A stretch of DNA of 64,000 nt from positions 372,001 to 436,000 of the forward strand of contig NZ_AMSD01000001.1 of assembly GCF_000478685.1 (NCBI RefSeq). The letters run 5' to 3'. Position numbers and translations under genes: made by a program. This document shows positions 21,446 to 30,957 of this stretch, piece after piece. The stretch is from Candidatus Photodesmus katoptron Akat1 (GTDB lineage Bacteria; Pseudomonadota; Gammaproteobacteria; Enterobacterales; Vibrionaceae). The notes under the pieces were generated by a model. It did not search any database. It had not been told where the DNA came from and saw nothing but the letters and a program-made list of their open reading frames with translations. Positions within the stretch are counted from its first letter, which is position 1; each line of letters opens with the position of its first letter.

Positions 21446-22579
21446 ATGAAAAAGTGTCCAATTTTAACTTTTGCAAAAGATCTTATTAGACGAAAATCCA
21501 TCACTCCAGAAGATGCTGGATGTCAGTTACTAATGATTGCACGTCTAAAGAAATTGGGGTTTAAGATTGAAATAATGAATTTTAAAAATACAAACAATTT
21601 TTGGGCTCGTCGCGGCAAAGATTCTCCATTATTTGCCTTTGCAGGACATACAGATGTGGTTCCATCCGGACCATTAAAACAATGGAATACCCCTCCATTT
21701 AAACCGATTATTATTGATGGAAAACTTTATGGACGAGGGGCCTCAGATATGAAAGGTGCGCTGGCATGTATGATTATCTCAGTTGAACAATTTCTCACTA
21801 AATATCCAAATCATAAAGGTTCAATTGCATTTTTAATTACTTCTGATGAAGAAGGAGAGTTTATTAATGGAACAACACGAGTAGTTACTACTCTTATGGA
21901 ACGTAATGAAAAAATTGACATGTGCATTGTAGGAGAACCCTCAAGCAGTCATCAAGTTGGAGATATAATTAAAAATGGTCGAAGAGGCTCAATTACAGGT
22001 AATCTTTATATAAAAGGAACACAAGGTCATGTTGCTTATCCTAACCTAGCAAATAACCCTATACATCAGAGCTTACCAGTATTAAATGAATTTATAAATA
22101 CTCAGTGGGATAATGGAAATTGCTTTTTTCCACCAACAAGTTTTCAAATTTCAAATTTACATTCAGGTGCAAGAACCCCCAATATCATTCCAGGGGAATT
22201 AGATATCCAATTTAATTTTCGATTTAGTACTGAACTTACAGATAAAAAAATAAAACAACGTATCTATTCTATACTAGATAAACATAATCTAAACTACAAC
22301 TTAAAATGGACTCTTAGTGGTCAACCATTTTTAACCTCTAAAGGACAATTATTGGAGGCAGTAAGCAAGGCAATCCATGAAATTAACCATAAAAAACCAA
22401 AGTTACTAACAACTGGAGGTACTTCTGACGGTCGTTTTATTGCAAAAATGAAAGGACAAATCATTGAACTTGGTCTTATAAATACCTCTATTCATAAAGC
22501 AAATGAAAATGTAAATGTAGCAGATTTAACCAAACTAACAAATATGTACAGAAAAACTCTAGAAAAACTACTGGGGTAG
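21446..22579 (+). CDS. dapE: Succinyl-diaminopimelate desuccinylase
   Basis: DapE hydrolyses N-succinyl-LL-diaminopimelate in lysine and peptidoglycan precursor synthesis. The M20 zinc peptidase features are present: [14 protein letters not shown] with the first metal histidine near residue 68, [14 protein letters not shown] with the shared aspartate, [13 protein letters not shown] with the catalytic glutamates, and [10 protein letters not shown] and [12 protein letters not shown] near the C-terminus. Length 377 matches the family. It is convergent with clpP. With dapA at 28917 it shows the DAP pathway is kept. Confidence 0.96.
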   Translation: MKKCPILTFAKDLIRRKSITPEDAGCQLLMIARLKKLGFKIEIMNFKNTNNFWARRGKDSPLFAFAGHTDVVPSGPLKQWNTPPFKPIIIDGKLYGRGASDMKGALACMIISVEQFLTKYPNHKGSIAFLITSDEEGEFINGTTRVVTTLMERNEKIDMCIVGEPSSSHQVGDIIKNGRRGSITGNLYIKGTQGHVAYPNLANNPIHQSLPVLNEFINTQWDNGNCFFPPTSFQISNLHSGARTPNIIPGELDIQFNFRFSTELTDKKIKQRIYSILDKHNLNYNLKWTLSGQPFLTSKGQLLEAVSKAIHEINHKKPKLLTTGGTSDGRFIAKMKGQIIELGLINTSIHKANENVNVADLTKLTNMYRKTLEKLLG

Positions 22580-22705
22580 GAAAATTATCACTTTTTATGA
22601 GCTTCCTTTTCCTTCATACTAACTAAATTCTAATTTTTGTAATAGTTTTTTTAAACTGAAGTTTTTTAAAAATCTAAAAATCATTCTGATTTACATAAAA
22701 ATATT

Positions 22706-23302
22706 TTATTTTCTTTGTACTACTTCATCTATTAAACCATAAACAACAGCTTCATCTGCACTCATGAAATTATCTCTTTCTGTATCTTGTTCAATTTGTT
22801 TTATCATTTTGTTAGTATGTTTTGCTAAAATTTTATTTAAATTAGCTCGTAACTTTAAAATTTCATTAGCATGTATGCTAATATCTGTAGCTTGTCCTTG
22901 AAATCCTCCTAGAGGTTGATGAATCATAACTCTAGAATTTGGAAGAGCAAGTCTCTTTCCTGATTCCCCTGCTGCTAAGATAAAAGCTCCCATACTAAAA
23001 GCTTGTCCCATACAAACAGTAGAAACCTTTGATTTTACATGTTGCATTGTATCATAAATTGCTAATCCAGCAGTCACAGAACCACCAGGAGAATTAATAT
23101 ATAAAAATATATCCTTCTTAGAACTTTCAGAATCTAAAAAAAGCAATTGAGCACAAATAATATTTGCAACATAGTCATCAACAGGTCCAATTAGAAAAAT
23201 GATGCGTTCTTTTAAAAGTCTCGAATAAATATCATATGCTCTTTCTCCTTTACTTGTTTGTTCAACAACCATAGGTATAAGATTTGATCTTATATCATTC
23301 AT
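22706..23302 (-). CDS. clpP: ATP-dependent Clp protease proteolytic subunit
   Basis: ClpP forms the tetradecameric serine-protease chamber that works with ClpX or ClpA. The catalytic triad is visible: Ser103 in [12 protein letters not shown], His128 in [10 protein letters not shown] and Asp177 in [13 protein letters not shown]. Length 198 is typical, including a short propeptide. The ATG at 23302 follows AAAGGGAAATT. In relatives clpP lies between tig and clpX-lon. None of these is adjacent here, so the cluster has been broken and the partner ATPases must be encoded elsewhere. Confidence 0.97.
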   Translation of the reverse strand: MNDIRSNLIPMVVEQTSKGERAYDIYSRLLKERIIFLIGPVDDYVANIICAQLLFLDSESSKKDIFLYINSPGGSVTAGLAIYDTMQHVKSKVSTVCMGQAFSMGAFILAAGESGKRLALPNSRVMIHQPLGGFQGQATDISIHANEILKLRANLNKILAKHTNKMIKQIEQDTERDNFMSADEAVVYGLIDEVVQRK

Positions 23303-23702
23303 AATTTCCCTTTATATACTTTAGTTTGTGCTTACTATATAGAAACGCTGACTAAAATTAATACTATCAAGTATTTTAAGTTTGATAACCACTTTAGAAA
23401 CGGAGATGACTTTAACATATTTTTCTATAAATTTATGTTCATAAATATACTTTGCTATAAAGTATGATAAAAATCACATATTTAATTTTATTATTGATTT
23501 TTTTAAGAAAGCGTAATAGTATTCTATTGTTTAAACAGTTTTATCTCTTTAGTTCTACTGCTAATTGATTTTATCCATATCTGAAATCTAAATTTTGTAA
23601 CTGAGGACAGAATTAAAATAAAAGTCTAAATAAGTAATCATCTCTTTTTATATGTTCTTATTTTATATGTTCTTAGTATGCTTGATATAAAAAGATAATC
23701 AT
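23303..23702. other. Gene-free spacer between clpP and tRNA-Met
   Basis: These 400 bases hold no recognisable gene; I looked for trigger-factor remains upstream of clpP and found none. The region must carry the clpP promoter (minus strand) and the tRNA promoter (plus strand). TATAAA at 23686-23691 could be the tRNA -10. A 15-bp tandem duplication lies just upstream of it. Confidence 0.5.
23646..23675. repeat. Tandem 15-bp direct repeat upstream of tRNA-Met
   Basis: TTTTATATGTTCTTA occurs twice back to back (23646-23660 and 23661-23675). It ends 27 bases before the tRNA and overlaps where its -35 region should lie. Confidence 0.7.
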
Positions 23703-23778
23703 GGCCCCTTAGCTCAGTGGTTAGAGCAGTCGACTCATAATCGATTGGTCAACAGTTCAAATCTGTTACGGGCCACCA
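23703..23778 (+). tRNA. tRNA-Met (CAT), elongator type
   Basis: The 76-base gene folds as a tRNA: acceptor GGCCCCT, D arm with AGCTCAGTGGTTAGAGC, anticodon stem-loop CGACTCATAATCG with CAT at 23736-23738, T arm AACAGTTCAAATCTGTT, and an encoded CCA end. It resembles gammaproteobacterial elongator tRNA-Met, which begins GGCCCCTTAGCTCAG, rather than the initiator or the tRNA-Ile with modified CAT. The acceptor stem has one mismatch, C6 against C67, where relatives pair C with G. Confidence 0.93.
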
Positions 23779-23925
23779 ACTACTTTCACTTTGTCATTGG
23801 TAGCACCTATTCTTGATGGAAAAGATTACATCATCCTTATCCTTTTCATCTATTCTTCTTCAAGAATACCTAGAAATTTAGTATCATCTAAATTTGATAG
23901 AAGCTTCTTAGAAGGAAAATGGTTT

Positions 23926-24282
23926 ATGGGCATAATACCTTTGACACAAAAACGTCAATATTATCGATTAAAATATCCGAGAAAGGCAAGACCTGCTTTT
24001 CGAATTAAAGGTAAGTATTATTATGCTAATGAGTTGTCCGAAAAAGGCATCCGGATAGCCGTAACTGTAACTACTGATGGCTATAAATTATTTTATCGTG
24101 GTTTAAGAATGAATGGGCTTCTCAAGCTTAATTACAAAGATAATCAAAATTATATTGAAGGATTAATTATACGTATAGACAAGCAAGAGCTAATCCTTCG
24201 ACTAACTAAAGGAGTAAACTTCAGAGATATACTTAATGAACAAAGATATATTCATAATAAATACCCAGCCTATTTTAGCTAA
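23926..24282 (+). CDS. PilZ-domain-like protein, possible c-di-GMP receptor
   Basis: This small cytoplasmic protein of about 118 residues resembles PilZ domains, which bind cyclic di-GMP and often control motility or surface attachment. Near the N-terminus, KRQYYRLKYPRKARP provides the arginines of the RxxxR-type motif. NELSEKGIRIAV then matches the (D/N)xSxxG motif and its following strand. The rest is beta-rich (LLKLNYKDNQNYIEGLII). I chose the ATG at 23926, preceded by GAAGGA. An in-frame TTG at 23791 would add 45 residues with no family resemblance. No operon partner is nearby, since a tRNA precedes it and galE converges. The family call rests on motifs read by eye. Confidence 0.7.
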   Translation: MGIIPLTQKRQYYRLKYPRKARPAFRIKGKYYYANELSEKGIRIAVTVTTDGYKLFYRGLRMNGLLKLNYKDNQNYIEGLIIRIDKQELILRLTKGVNFRDILNEQRYIHNKYPAYFS

Positions 24283-24401
24283 TTTGTTTTGTTTTATTTT
24301 TAACATACCATTGGTACAGATATAGACCTGTATACCTGCATATTTTTAATAAACATATAATTAGTAATTAAAAATAGAATGCTTTCGTACCAAACTTGAT
24401 A

Positions 24402-25415
24402 TCAATAATTGCTCTTTTTCATTTTTAGTTGCCATTTCCAAGCAGTTATGATTATTTCTTCCATGCTTCGTGTTGCTTCCCAACCAAGATCTTTTTTAAT
24501 TTTTTCCGTACTAGCCCAAGACTCAGCAACATCTCCTAAACGAGGCGGACAAATCTGATAAGGAACTGATAGTGAACATGTCTGGCTAAATAATTTAATA
24601 ATCTCAAGCACACTAAACCCTTTACCAGTACCTAGATTATATATATGTAACCCTGGTTTCTTATTAAAGTTTTTTAACGCTACAATATGACCATCTGCTA
24701 AATCCATTATATGGATATAATCGCGAACTCCTGTACCATCCTTTGTAGGATAATCATCACCAAATACAGAAAGAAATTTTCGATAACCTGTAGCAACCTG
24801 GATAATTAAAGGCATTAAATTATTTGGAATACCTTTTGGATCTTCACCTATTATCCCTGATGGATGTGCACCTGCTGGATTAAAATAACGCAATAAAGTA
24901 ATACTCCAATCAGATTCTGCTAGCAACAAATCGCTAAAACAACGTTCAATCATATATTTGCTGAAACCATAGGGATTATTTGTTCCGTCTGTTGAAGCTT
25001 CTTCAGTAATAGGAATTAAATTCGAATTACCATATATCACTGCTGATGAACTAAAAATTATGTTTTTAACACCAGCTCTTCGCATCGAACGCAAAAGCAC
25101 TAAAGAACCATTAACATTATTATCATAATACTCTAATGGTTTAATTATTGATTCAGTAATACTTTTAAACCCTGAACAGTGAAAGACAGATTGAATATCA
25201 TTATTTCGAAATATTGCATCTACAAAACTTTCATTGCGAATATCACCTTGATAAAAATCTGGTTGTTTCCCAGTTAACTTTTTTATTCTACTTAATACTT
25301 CAATTTTAGAACTAAATAGATTATCTATTATAATAGGTTGAAAACCCTCCTCAATCATTTGGATACAAATATGACTTCCTATATATCCCATACCACCAGT
25401 TATTAATACTTTCAA
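24402..25415 (-). CDS. galE: UDP-glucose 4-epimerase
   Basis: GalE interconverts UDP-glucose and UDP-galactose using bound NAD, supplying galactose for surface polysaccharide. It is a short-chain dehydrogenase fold of 337 residues, the normal length. The N-terminal TGGMGYIGSHICIQM binds NAD. Ser124 in FSSSAVIYGN and the Tyr149/Lys153 pair in PYGFSK are the catalytic residues. LLRYFNPAGAHPSGIIGEDP and GTGVRDYIHIMDLADGH are family signatures. No other gal genes lie alongside, so a role in LPS or capsule rather than galactose breakdown is likely (inference). Confidence 0.96.
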   Translation of the reverse strand: MKVLITGGMGYIGSHICIQMIEEGFQPIIIDNLFSSKIEVLSRIKKLTGKQPDFYQGDIRNESFVDAIFRNNDIQSVFHCSGFKSITESIIKPLEYYDNNVNGSLVLLRSMRRAGVKNIIFSSSAVIYGNSNLIPITEEASTDGTNNPYGFSKYMIERCFSDLLLAESDWSITLLRYFNPAGAHPSGIIGEDPKGIPNNLMPLIIQVATGYRKFLSVFGDDYPTKDGTGVRDYIHIMDLADGHIVALKNFNKKPGLHIYNLGTGKGFSVLEIIKLFSQTCSLSVPYQICPPRLGDVAESWASTEKIKKDLGWEATRSMEEIIITAWKWQLKMKKSNY

Positions 25416-25607
25416 TAATTACAACCTCATTTTCCATTCATATTAAATTAATATAGCATAGTTTCTCTCCAGTTTTAATAATCTATATCTTAGAAACTGG
25501 ATAATAAAAAAGGAAATCTTGTCTAAATAAAATCAAGCTCTATTGAGTACTATATTTTATAGTTAATTAAATAAAAGAACTTACAGACAAATTTAAAGAT
25601 AGAAGCT

Positions 25608-26684
25608 TCATAGCACATTGATCGCATTTAAATCAGAAAAAGCCTGTTCAAGACGAGAAACCATAGAAATTTGTCCAGCACGTAACCAAACACGAGGATC
25701 GTAATATTTTTTATTTGGAGAAAATGAACAAGTTGAACTACCTATTTGATTTTGTAAATACTTACGATATTTTAATTCATACATTCGAATACCGTTCCAA
25801 GTTGCCCATTGTGTATCAGTATCAATGTTCATTTTTACAACACCATAACTAATAGATTCTTGGATATCATCTTTAGTAGAACCTGAACCGCCATGGAATA
25901 CAAAATTTAAAAAATTAGGGGAGAGACCAAATTTTTTTGCACAATAAATTTGAGAGTCTTTAAGAATAGATGGAGTTAAAACAACATTACCTAATTTATA
26001 AACACCATGAACATTACCGAAAGAAGCAGCAATAGTAAAACGTGAACTAATACAGCTTAATTTTTCATATGCATAGGCTACATCTTCTGGAGAAGTATAA
26101 AGTTCAAGTTTATTAATATTAGTATTATCAATACCATCTTCTTCTCCACCAGTACAACCAAGTTCAATTTCAATTGACATGCCAATTTTAGCCATACGTT
26201 TTAAGTATTTAGAACAAACTGCAATATTTTCCTTCAGAGACTCTTGGGAAAGATCTAACATATGAGAAGAAAACAAAGGCTTATTCATTTGTTTAAAAAA
26301 ACATTCGCCAGCATCTAGTAACCCATCAATCCAAGGTAGAAGCGTTTTAGTAGCATGATCAGTATGCAATATAACTGGAATACCGTATACTTCAGCAGCA
26401 GAATGGATATACTTAGCTCCGGCTATAGCACCAAGAATCTGAGCTTCGTGATTTTGGAGTTTGATTCCTTTCCCAATAAAAAAAGCAGCACCGCTACTAG
26501 AAAATTGAATAATAACGGGGGAGCGTACTTTGGCAGCAGCTTCAAGTACAGCATTAACAGAATCTGTTCCAATTACATTTACAGCAGGAAGAGCAAACTG
26601 ATTTTCTTTTGCAATTTTAAATATTGTCTCTACATCATCACCAAAAATTACACCAGGTTTTATAAAATCGAAAATTTTAGACAT
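25608..26684 (-). CDS. fba: Fructose-bisphosphate aldolase, class II
   Basis: The zinc-dependent aldolase splits fructose 1,6-bisphosphate into dihydroxyacetone phosphate and glyceraldehyde 3-phosphate. Signatures seen: VILHTDHATKTLLPWIDGLL with the catalytic Asp and a zinc His, IEIELGCTGGEEDG, NVHGVYKLGNV with a zinc His, and FHGGSGSTKDDIQ with a further zinc His and phosphate contacts. Length 358 matches the E. coli type. pgk lies 206 bases upstream in the same direction, the usual pgk-fba pairing; the gap could hold a second promoter. Confidence 0.97.
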   Translation of the reverse strand: MSKIFDFIKPGVIFGDDVETIFKIAKENQFALPAVNVIGTDSVNAVLEAAAKVRSPVIIQFSSSGAAFFIGKGIKLQNHEAQILGAIAGAKYIHSAAEVYGIPVILHTDHATKTLLPWIDGLLDAGECFFKQMNKPLFSSHMLDLSQESLKENIAVCSKYLKRMAKIGMSIEIELGCTGGEEDGIDNTNINKLELYTSPEDVAYAYEKLSCISSRFTIAASFGNVHGVYKLGNVVLTPSILKDSQIYCAKKFGLSPNFLNFVFHGGSGSTKDDIQESISYGVVKMNIDTDTQWATWNGIRMYELKYRKYLQNQIGSSTCSFSPNKKYYDPRVWLRAGQISMVSRLEQAFSDLNAINVL

Positions 26685-26890
26685 AGACTAATCCTATTTA
26701 CACATCTGCTATTTTTTTAAAATTGATAACTATGCCAAATCAATTTAAAATAAGAAAGTATTTAGATTCAAATAACTCATAGTTAAGTCAAGAAAAAATA
26801 ATACACACTTAATTTTTAAATTGGAAGAAAACATATAATACTGGTTAAATTATAATAAAACCTTATTAAATAATAATTTAATTTAATTAC

Positions 26891-28051
26891 TCATAAAGCA
26901 CGCTCCTGAAGCATATCTAAAACCGGTAAAGATTTACCTTCAACAAATTCAAGAAACGCACCACCGCCAGTTGAAATATATGAAATATCAGATTTAATTC
27001 CAAACTTATCAATAGCTGCTATAGTATCACCCCCACCTGCTAAAGAAAAAGCTGAAGATTTAGCAATTGCTTTAGAAACAGCGATTGTACCAGATGAAAA
27101 ATTCTTAAATTCAAAGACCCCTACAGGACCATTCCAAAGAATAGTTTTTGCTTTACTAATAATTTCAATAAGATTAGATATTGAATTAGGTCCTAAATCA
27201 AAAATCATATCATCATCTTGAACATCAATAAGACTTTTAATCTCCGCTTTAGCATTTTCATCAAATACTTTTGCACAGGCTACATCAGTCGCTATTGGTA
27301 TAGAAGAATTTCTCATTATTTTTTTAGCTGTTTTAACCAAATCTACTTCATATAATGATTTACCTATATTGTAACCAGAAGCTGAAATAAAAGTATTTGC
27401 GATCCCTCCTCCAACAATTAAATAATCTGCTATTTGAGATAATTTTTCAAGAATACTAAGTTTACTAGACACTTTAGAACCACCTACAATAGCAACAAGT
27501 GGACGTTCAGGAGAAGCCATTGCTTTACTTAATGCATCTAATTCAGCTGATAATAAAAGCCCAGCACAAGAAATAGGAGCTTCTATGCCTACACCATAAG
27601 TTGATGCTTGAGCGCGATGAGCAGCACCGAATGCATCCATTACGAAGATATCACATAACGCGGCATACTTTTTAGATAATTGCTTTTCATTAGATTGTTC
27701 ACCGCTATTAAAACGAACATTTTCAAGAACAACCAATTCACCTGAATTTAAATATAAACCATTTATATAATCCTTAACTAAACTCACTTTTCTATTAAAT
27801 ATTCTACTTAAGCAAGCAACAACAGGAGATAATGAAAATAGTTCATCATACTCACCTTCAGTCGGACGCCCTAAATGAGAAGTAACCATTACTTTAGCAC
27901 CAGCATGAAGACAATGCTCAATAGTAGGCAAAGATGCAAGAATTCTCACATCAGAAACTACTTGGCCATCTTTAATTGGAACATTTAAGTCAGATCGGAT
28001 TAAAACACGTTTACCTGCTAATTCCAGGTCCGTTATTTTACGTATAGACAT
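26891..28051 (-). CDS. pgk: Phosphoglycerate kinase
   Basis: Pgk transfers phosphate from 1,3-bisphosphoglycerate to ADP in glycolysis. The N-terminal [16 protein letters not shown] and [17 protein letters not shown] bind the substrate. [31 protein letters not shown] and [16 protein letters not shown] form the nucleotide-binding half. Length 386 equals that of E. coli. Upstream, bcp ends 98 bases away. The epd or gapA gene that often precedes pgk is not here. Confidence 0.97.
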   Translation of the reverse strand: MSIRKITDLELAGKRVLIRSDLNVPIKDGQVVSDVRILASLPTIEHCLHAGAKVMVTSHLGRPTEGEYDELFSLSPVVACLSRIFNRKVSLVKDYINGLYLNSGELVVLENVRFNSGEQSNEKQLSKKYAALCDIFVMDAFGAAHRAQASTYGVGIEAPISCAGLLLSAELDALSKAMASPERPLVAIVGGSKVSSKLSILEKLSQIADYLIVGGGIANTFISASGYNIGKSLYEVDLVKTAKKIMRNSSIPIATDVACAKVFDENAKAEIKSLIDVQDDDMIFDLGPNSISNLIEIISKAKTILWNGPVGVFEFKNFSSGTIAVSKAIAKSSAFSLAGGGDTIAAIDKFGIKSDISYISTGGGAFLEFVEGKSLPVLDMLQERAL

Positions 28052-28149
28052 AGTTTACCCTCAAATTTCTAATAAAATTAACTCTAACTATAATTTTAAT
28101 AAAATGCACGTGATTACTAATCTTTTCGAAAAAAAACTAGTTTTTCCAA

Positions 28150-28620
28150 TTATCTTTTTTGTTTTAAATAATTTAATACTATCGTATGGTGTTCTTTAGT
28201 CTTAAATTTACTAAATACATATTCAATTATTCCTACTTCATTAAGTAAAAAACTAAATCTGTGTAATCCATAATAACTTTTACCCATAAATTTTTTCTGA
28301 CCCCAAACACCAAATTGTTCTGAAACAATATGATTTTCATCAGAAAGTAAAGTAAAATTTAGATTTTGGCAATCGAAGAACTTCCGTAAACGTTTTACAG
28401 AATCAGTACTAATACCTAAGATTACTACATTATATCTATCTAACTCTGATTTACTATCACGCATACCTTGTGCTTGTAATGTACAACCAGAAGTCATAGC
28501 TTTAGGGTAAAAATAACACAAGACTTTTTTTCCTAGAAAATTAGATAGAGTCACTACTTTTCCATATTGGTTTAACAAAGAAAACTTTGGAGCTAACATA
28601 CTTGCTATTAATGTATTCAT
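28150..28620 (-). CDS. bcp: Thiol peroxidase Bcp (thioredoxin-dependent peroxiredoxin)
   Basis: Bcp reduces hydroperoxides through a peroxidatic cysteine. That residue is Cys46 in AMTSGCTLQAQGMRD; the consensus before it is TPGCT, here with Ser for Pro. The position of the resolving cysteine of E. coli BCP, five residues on, is Gln here, which I believe is also so in Vibrio homologues. The C-terminal part (GKSYYGLHRFSFLLNEVG, FKTKEHHTIVLNYLK) is well conserved. I chose the ATG at 28620 (MNTLIAS) after a GGGGA element. An ATG at 28632 would add four residues. The length is 156. dapA is divergent from it. Confidence 0.94.
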   Translation of the reverse strand: MNTLIASMLAPKFSLLNQYGKVVTLSNFLGKKVLCYFYPKAMTSGCTLQAQGMRDSKSELDRYNVVILGISTDSVKRLRKFFDCQNLNFTLLSDENHIVSEQFGVWGQKKFMGKSYYGLHRFSFLLNEVGIIEYVFSKFKTKEHHTIVLNYLKQKR

Positions 28621-28916
28621 CCATATCCCCATATCATTTAAGTATTGTTTTAAGACATTAAAACATTTAGAATAAAAGTCAGGTTTTAGTTTGCAAACTT
28701 ATTAAGCCTTAATTAGTCTAACTATATTTTATAAACTATAAAAAACCTTAAATTTAATAATCACTTTGACATTTAATAAAATCAGCTTGAACTATAATGA
28801 ATCTATGATTTTTGATAAAGATCAATTTGATAATAATTATTTAAATTAATTTTAAAATACTTGTTTTTATTAAGCTAAACTAAAAGAATTTAATTCTTAC
28901 TAACATGGTATAAATT

Positions 28917-29810
28917 ATGTTTTCAGGAAGCATAGTGGCATTAATTACACCACTCGATCCAAACGGTGGGATAGATTTTATTAGCTTGAAAATACTAATA
29001 GATTATCATGTGAAATCTGGAACTGATGCTATAGTGGTTACGGGTACAACTGGAGAATCTGTAACATTAACTTTAGAAGAACAGATTAAAATTATCAATA
29101 AAGCTATTGAATTTGCTGATGACCGTATTCCTATTATTGCTGGAACTGGAACAAATTCAACTCATAAATCAATCGCCTTGAATCAACTGCTAAATAATAC
29201 AAACATTGCTGCATGTCTAAGCGTAACACCTTACTATAATAGACCAACTCAAGAGGGATTATATCAGCACTATAAAATAATTGCTGAAGCAACAGATATA
29301 CCACAGATATTATATAATGTTCCTATTCGAACTGGAGTTGATCTTTTACCAAAAACTGTTGCTCGTCTTGCTAAAATTAAGAATATAGTTGCCCTTAAAG
29401 ACGCAACAGGTGATCTAGATAGAATTGAAATACATCATAAACTTTGCGGGAAAAATTTTATTTTACTAAGTGGCGATGATAGTTCAGCTTTGCAATTTAT
29501 TCAACGAGGTGGACAAGGTGTTATTTCTGTTACTAGCAATGTTGCAGCTAAAGATATGGCTAAAATGTGTGACTTAGCAAAAAAAGGCCAATTTGAACAA
29601 GCTAATACTATAAATAAACGTCTAATGCCACTGAATCACAGTTTATTTATAGAGTCAAACCCAATTGCTGTAAAATGGGCAGCCTATAAAATAGGTTTAA
29701 TTTCTACAAGTAAACTGCGATCACCACTAACACAATTATCTAAAAAGGCCCGCCCTATTGTATCTAACGCAATGAAAAAAGCATGTATTTATGACATTAA
29801 AAATGTTTAA
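28917..29810 (+). CDS. dapA: 4-hydroxy-tetrahydrodipicolinate synthase
   Basis: DapA condenses pyruvate with aspartate semialdehyde at the start of the lysine/DAP branch. It is a TIM barrel of 297 residues (E. coli 292). [17 protein letters not shown] carries the substrate-binding threonines, [17 protein letters not shown] the catalytic tyrosine, and [11 protein letters not shown] the Schiff-base lysine. The ATG at 28917 gives the standard [13 protein letters not shown] start. Upstream, TTGACA at 28766 and TATAAT at 28793 look like a promoter, but the 21-base spacing is too long to trust. ddl follows 113 bases downstream. Confidence 0.97.
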   Translation: MFSGSIVALITPLDPNGGIDFISLKILIDYHVKSGTDAIVVTGTTGESVTLTLEEQIKIINKAIEFADDRIPIIAGTGTNSTHKSIALNQLLNNTNIAACLSVTPYYNRPTQEGLYQHYKIIAEATDIPQILYNVPIRTGVDLLPKTVARLAKIKNIVALKDATGDLDRIEIHHKLCGKNFILLSGDDSSALQFIQRGGQGVISVTSNVAAKDMAKMCDLAKKGQFEQANTINKRLMPLNHSLFIESNPIAVKWAAYKIGLISTSKLRSPLTQLSKKARPIVSNAMKKACIYDIKNV

Positions 29811-29923
29811 CTACTAACAAATTAGAATAAGCCTTTATTAAATTTTAAAGTAAGATATTTTTATATATAAAATTTTACAAATCTCTTTTACAAACACACA
29901 GCATACACTGGAATAAACTCCTA

Positions 29924-30928
29924 ATGAGCAAAATAACTGTCCTTCTACTTTACGGTGGAAATCAATCAGAACATGCAGTATCTCGTATGTCTGCCAATTA
30001 TCTACAAACTCAACTGAAACTAACACCTTCATTCTTTGTGATTCGTATAAGAATTCAATCAAATAACTGGTATGATGATAATGAAGATAGGGTATACTTG
30101 GATTTTAATAAAGCTGAATTATATAGCAACAAACTTGATCCAATTAAAATAGACTTTATTATCCCATGTATACATGGCTATCCTGGTGAAACAGGTGATA
30201 TTCAGTCTATGCTTGAACTAGCTAAAATTCCTTATTTAGGTTGCGGACCAGAAGCTAGCATTAATAGTTTTAATAAAATAACATCTAAACTTTGGTATAA
30301 TGCATTGGGTATTCCCAATACTCCATATATATTCCTTTGCAAAAATAGCAAAATATCTATTAAACAAGGAGAAATAGCATTTAAACGTTGGGGTAAAGTT
30401 TTTGTAAAAGCTGCTAAGCAGGGATCTTCTATTGGATGTTATAAGGTGACTAATATTAAAGAAATAGGGAAATTTATCAACTTAGCATTCACTTATTCAG
30501 ACCAAGTATTAATTGAAAAAGCACTACAATCAAGAGAATTGGAAGTATCAGCCTATGAATTTAATGGAAAACTTTATATTTCAAAACCAGGAGAAATTCT
30601 TACACCAGATAATAATTTTTATTCATACAAAGAAAAATACAATCAAGACAGCAAGTCTATTACCAAGATTGAAGCATCAAATTTAACAATAAAACAGAAA
30701 AAAATTATATCTAATAACGCTCGAAAAATTTTTATTCAAATGAAACTAAAACACTTATCACGTCTAGATTTCTTTTTAACAAAAGATAACAAGATCTACT
30801 TAAATGAAGTCAATACTTTCCCTGGAATGACATCTACCTCAATGTTTCCTAAAATGCTCGAGAACAACGGACATCGTTTTTCTCAATTCCTAGCTAATTG
30901 CATTTTCTCTTCCATTGTAAAAAACTGA
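29924..30928 (+). CDS. ddl: D-alanine--D-alanine ligase
   Basis: Ddl makes the D-Ala-D-Ala dipeptide for peptidoglycan. The ATP-grasp enzyme has 334 residues. LLYGGNQSEHAVSRMSANYL is the N-terminal substrate loop, PCIHGYPGETGDIQSMLELA and PYLGCGPEASINSFNKI follow, VKAAKQGSSIGCYKV is the ATP-grasp loop, and FFLTKDNKIYLNEVNTFPGM carries the metal-binding Glu/Asn. It is the stand-alone Ddl type seen in Vibrio rather than one in the division and cell wall cluster. It converges on perM with a 29-base gap. Confidence 0.95.
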   Translation: MSKITVLLLYGGNQSEHAVSRMSANYLQTQLKLTPSFFVIRIRIQSNNWYDDNEDRVYLDFNKAELYSNKLDPIKIDFIIPCIHGYPGETGDIQSMLELAKIPYLGCGPEASINSFNKITSKLWYNALGIPNTPYIFLCKNSKISIKQGEIAFKRWGKVFVKAAKQGSSIGCYKVTNIKEIGKFINLAFTYSDQVLIEKALQSRELEVSAYEFNGKLYISKPGEILTPDNNFYSYKEKYNQDSKSITKIEASNLTIKQKKIISNNARKIFIQMKLKHLSRLDFFLTKDNKIYLNEVNTFPGMTSTSMFPKMLENNGHRFSQFLANCIFSSIVKN

Positions 30929-30957
30929 TTGTAAGATTAAAAACATATTTTTTACTA

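Noticed and set aside
23703..23778. Reading the CAT tRNA as tRNA-Ile2 (lysidine-modified) or initiator tRNA
   Set aside because: The GGCCCCTTAGCTCAG start and overall sequence fit the elongator tRNA-Met of gammaproteobacteria.
23791..23925. N-terminal extension of the PilZ-like protein from TTG 23791
   Set aside because: The added 45 residues begin 12 bases after the tRNA, resemble no family sequence, and an ATG with GAAGGA exists at 23926.
26355..26720. A 121-codon open frame on the plus strand inside fba
   Set aside because: It lies antisense to well-conserved aldolase sequence, has no family resemblance, and follows from codon bias in an AT-rich gene.
28766..28798. TTGACA and TATAAT before dapA as a promoter
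   Set aside because: The elements are near-perfect but 21 bases apart, outside the workable sigma-70 range.
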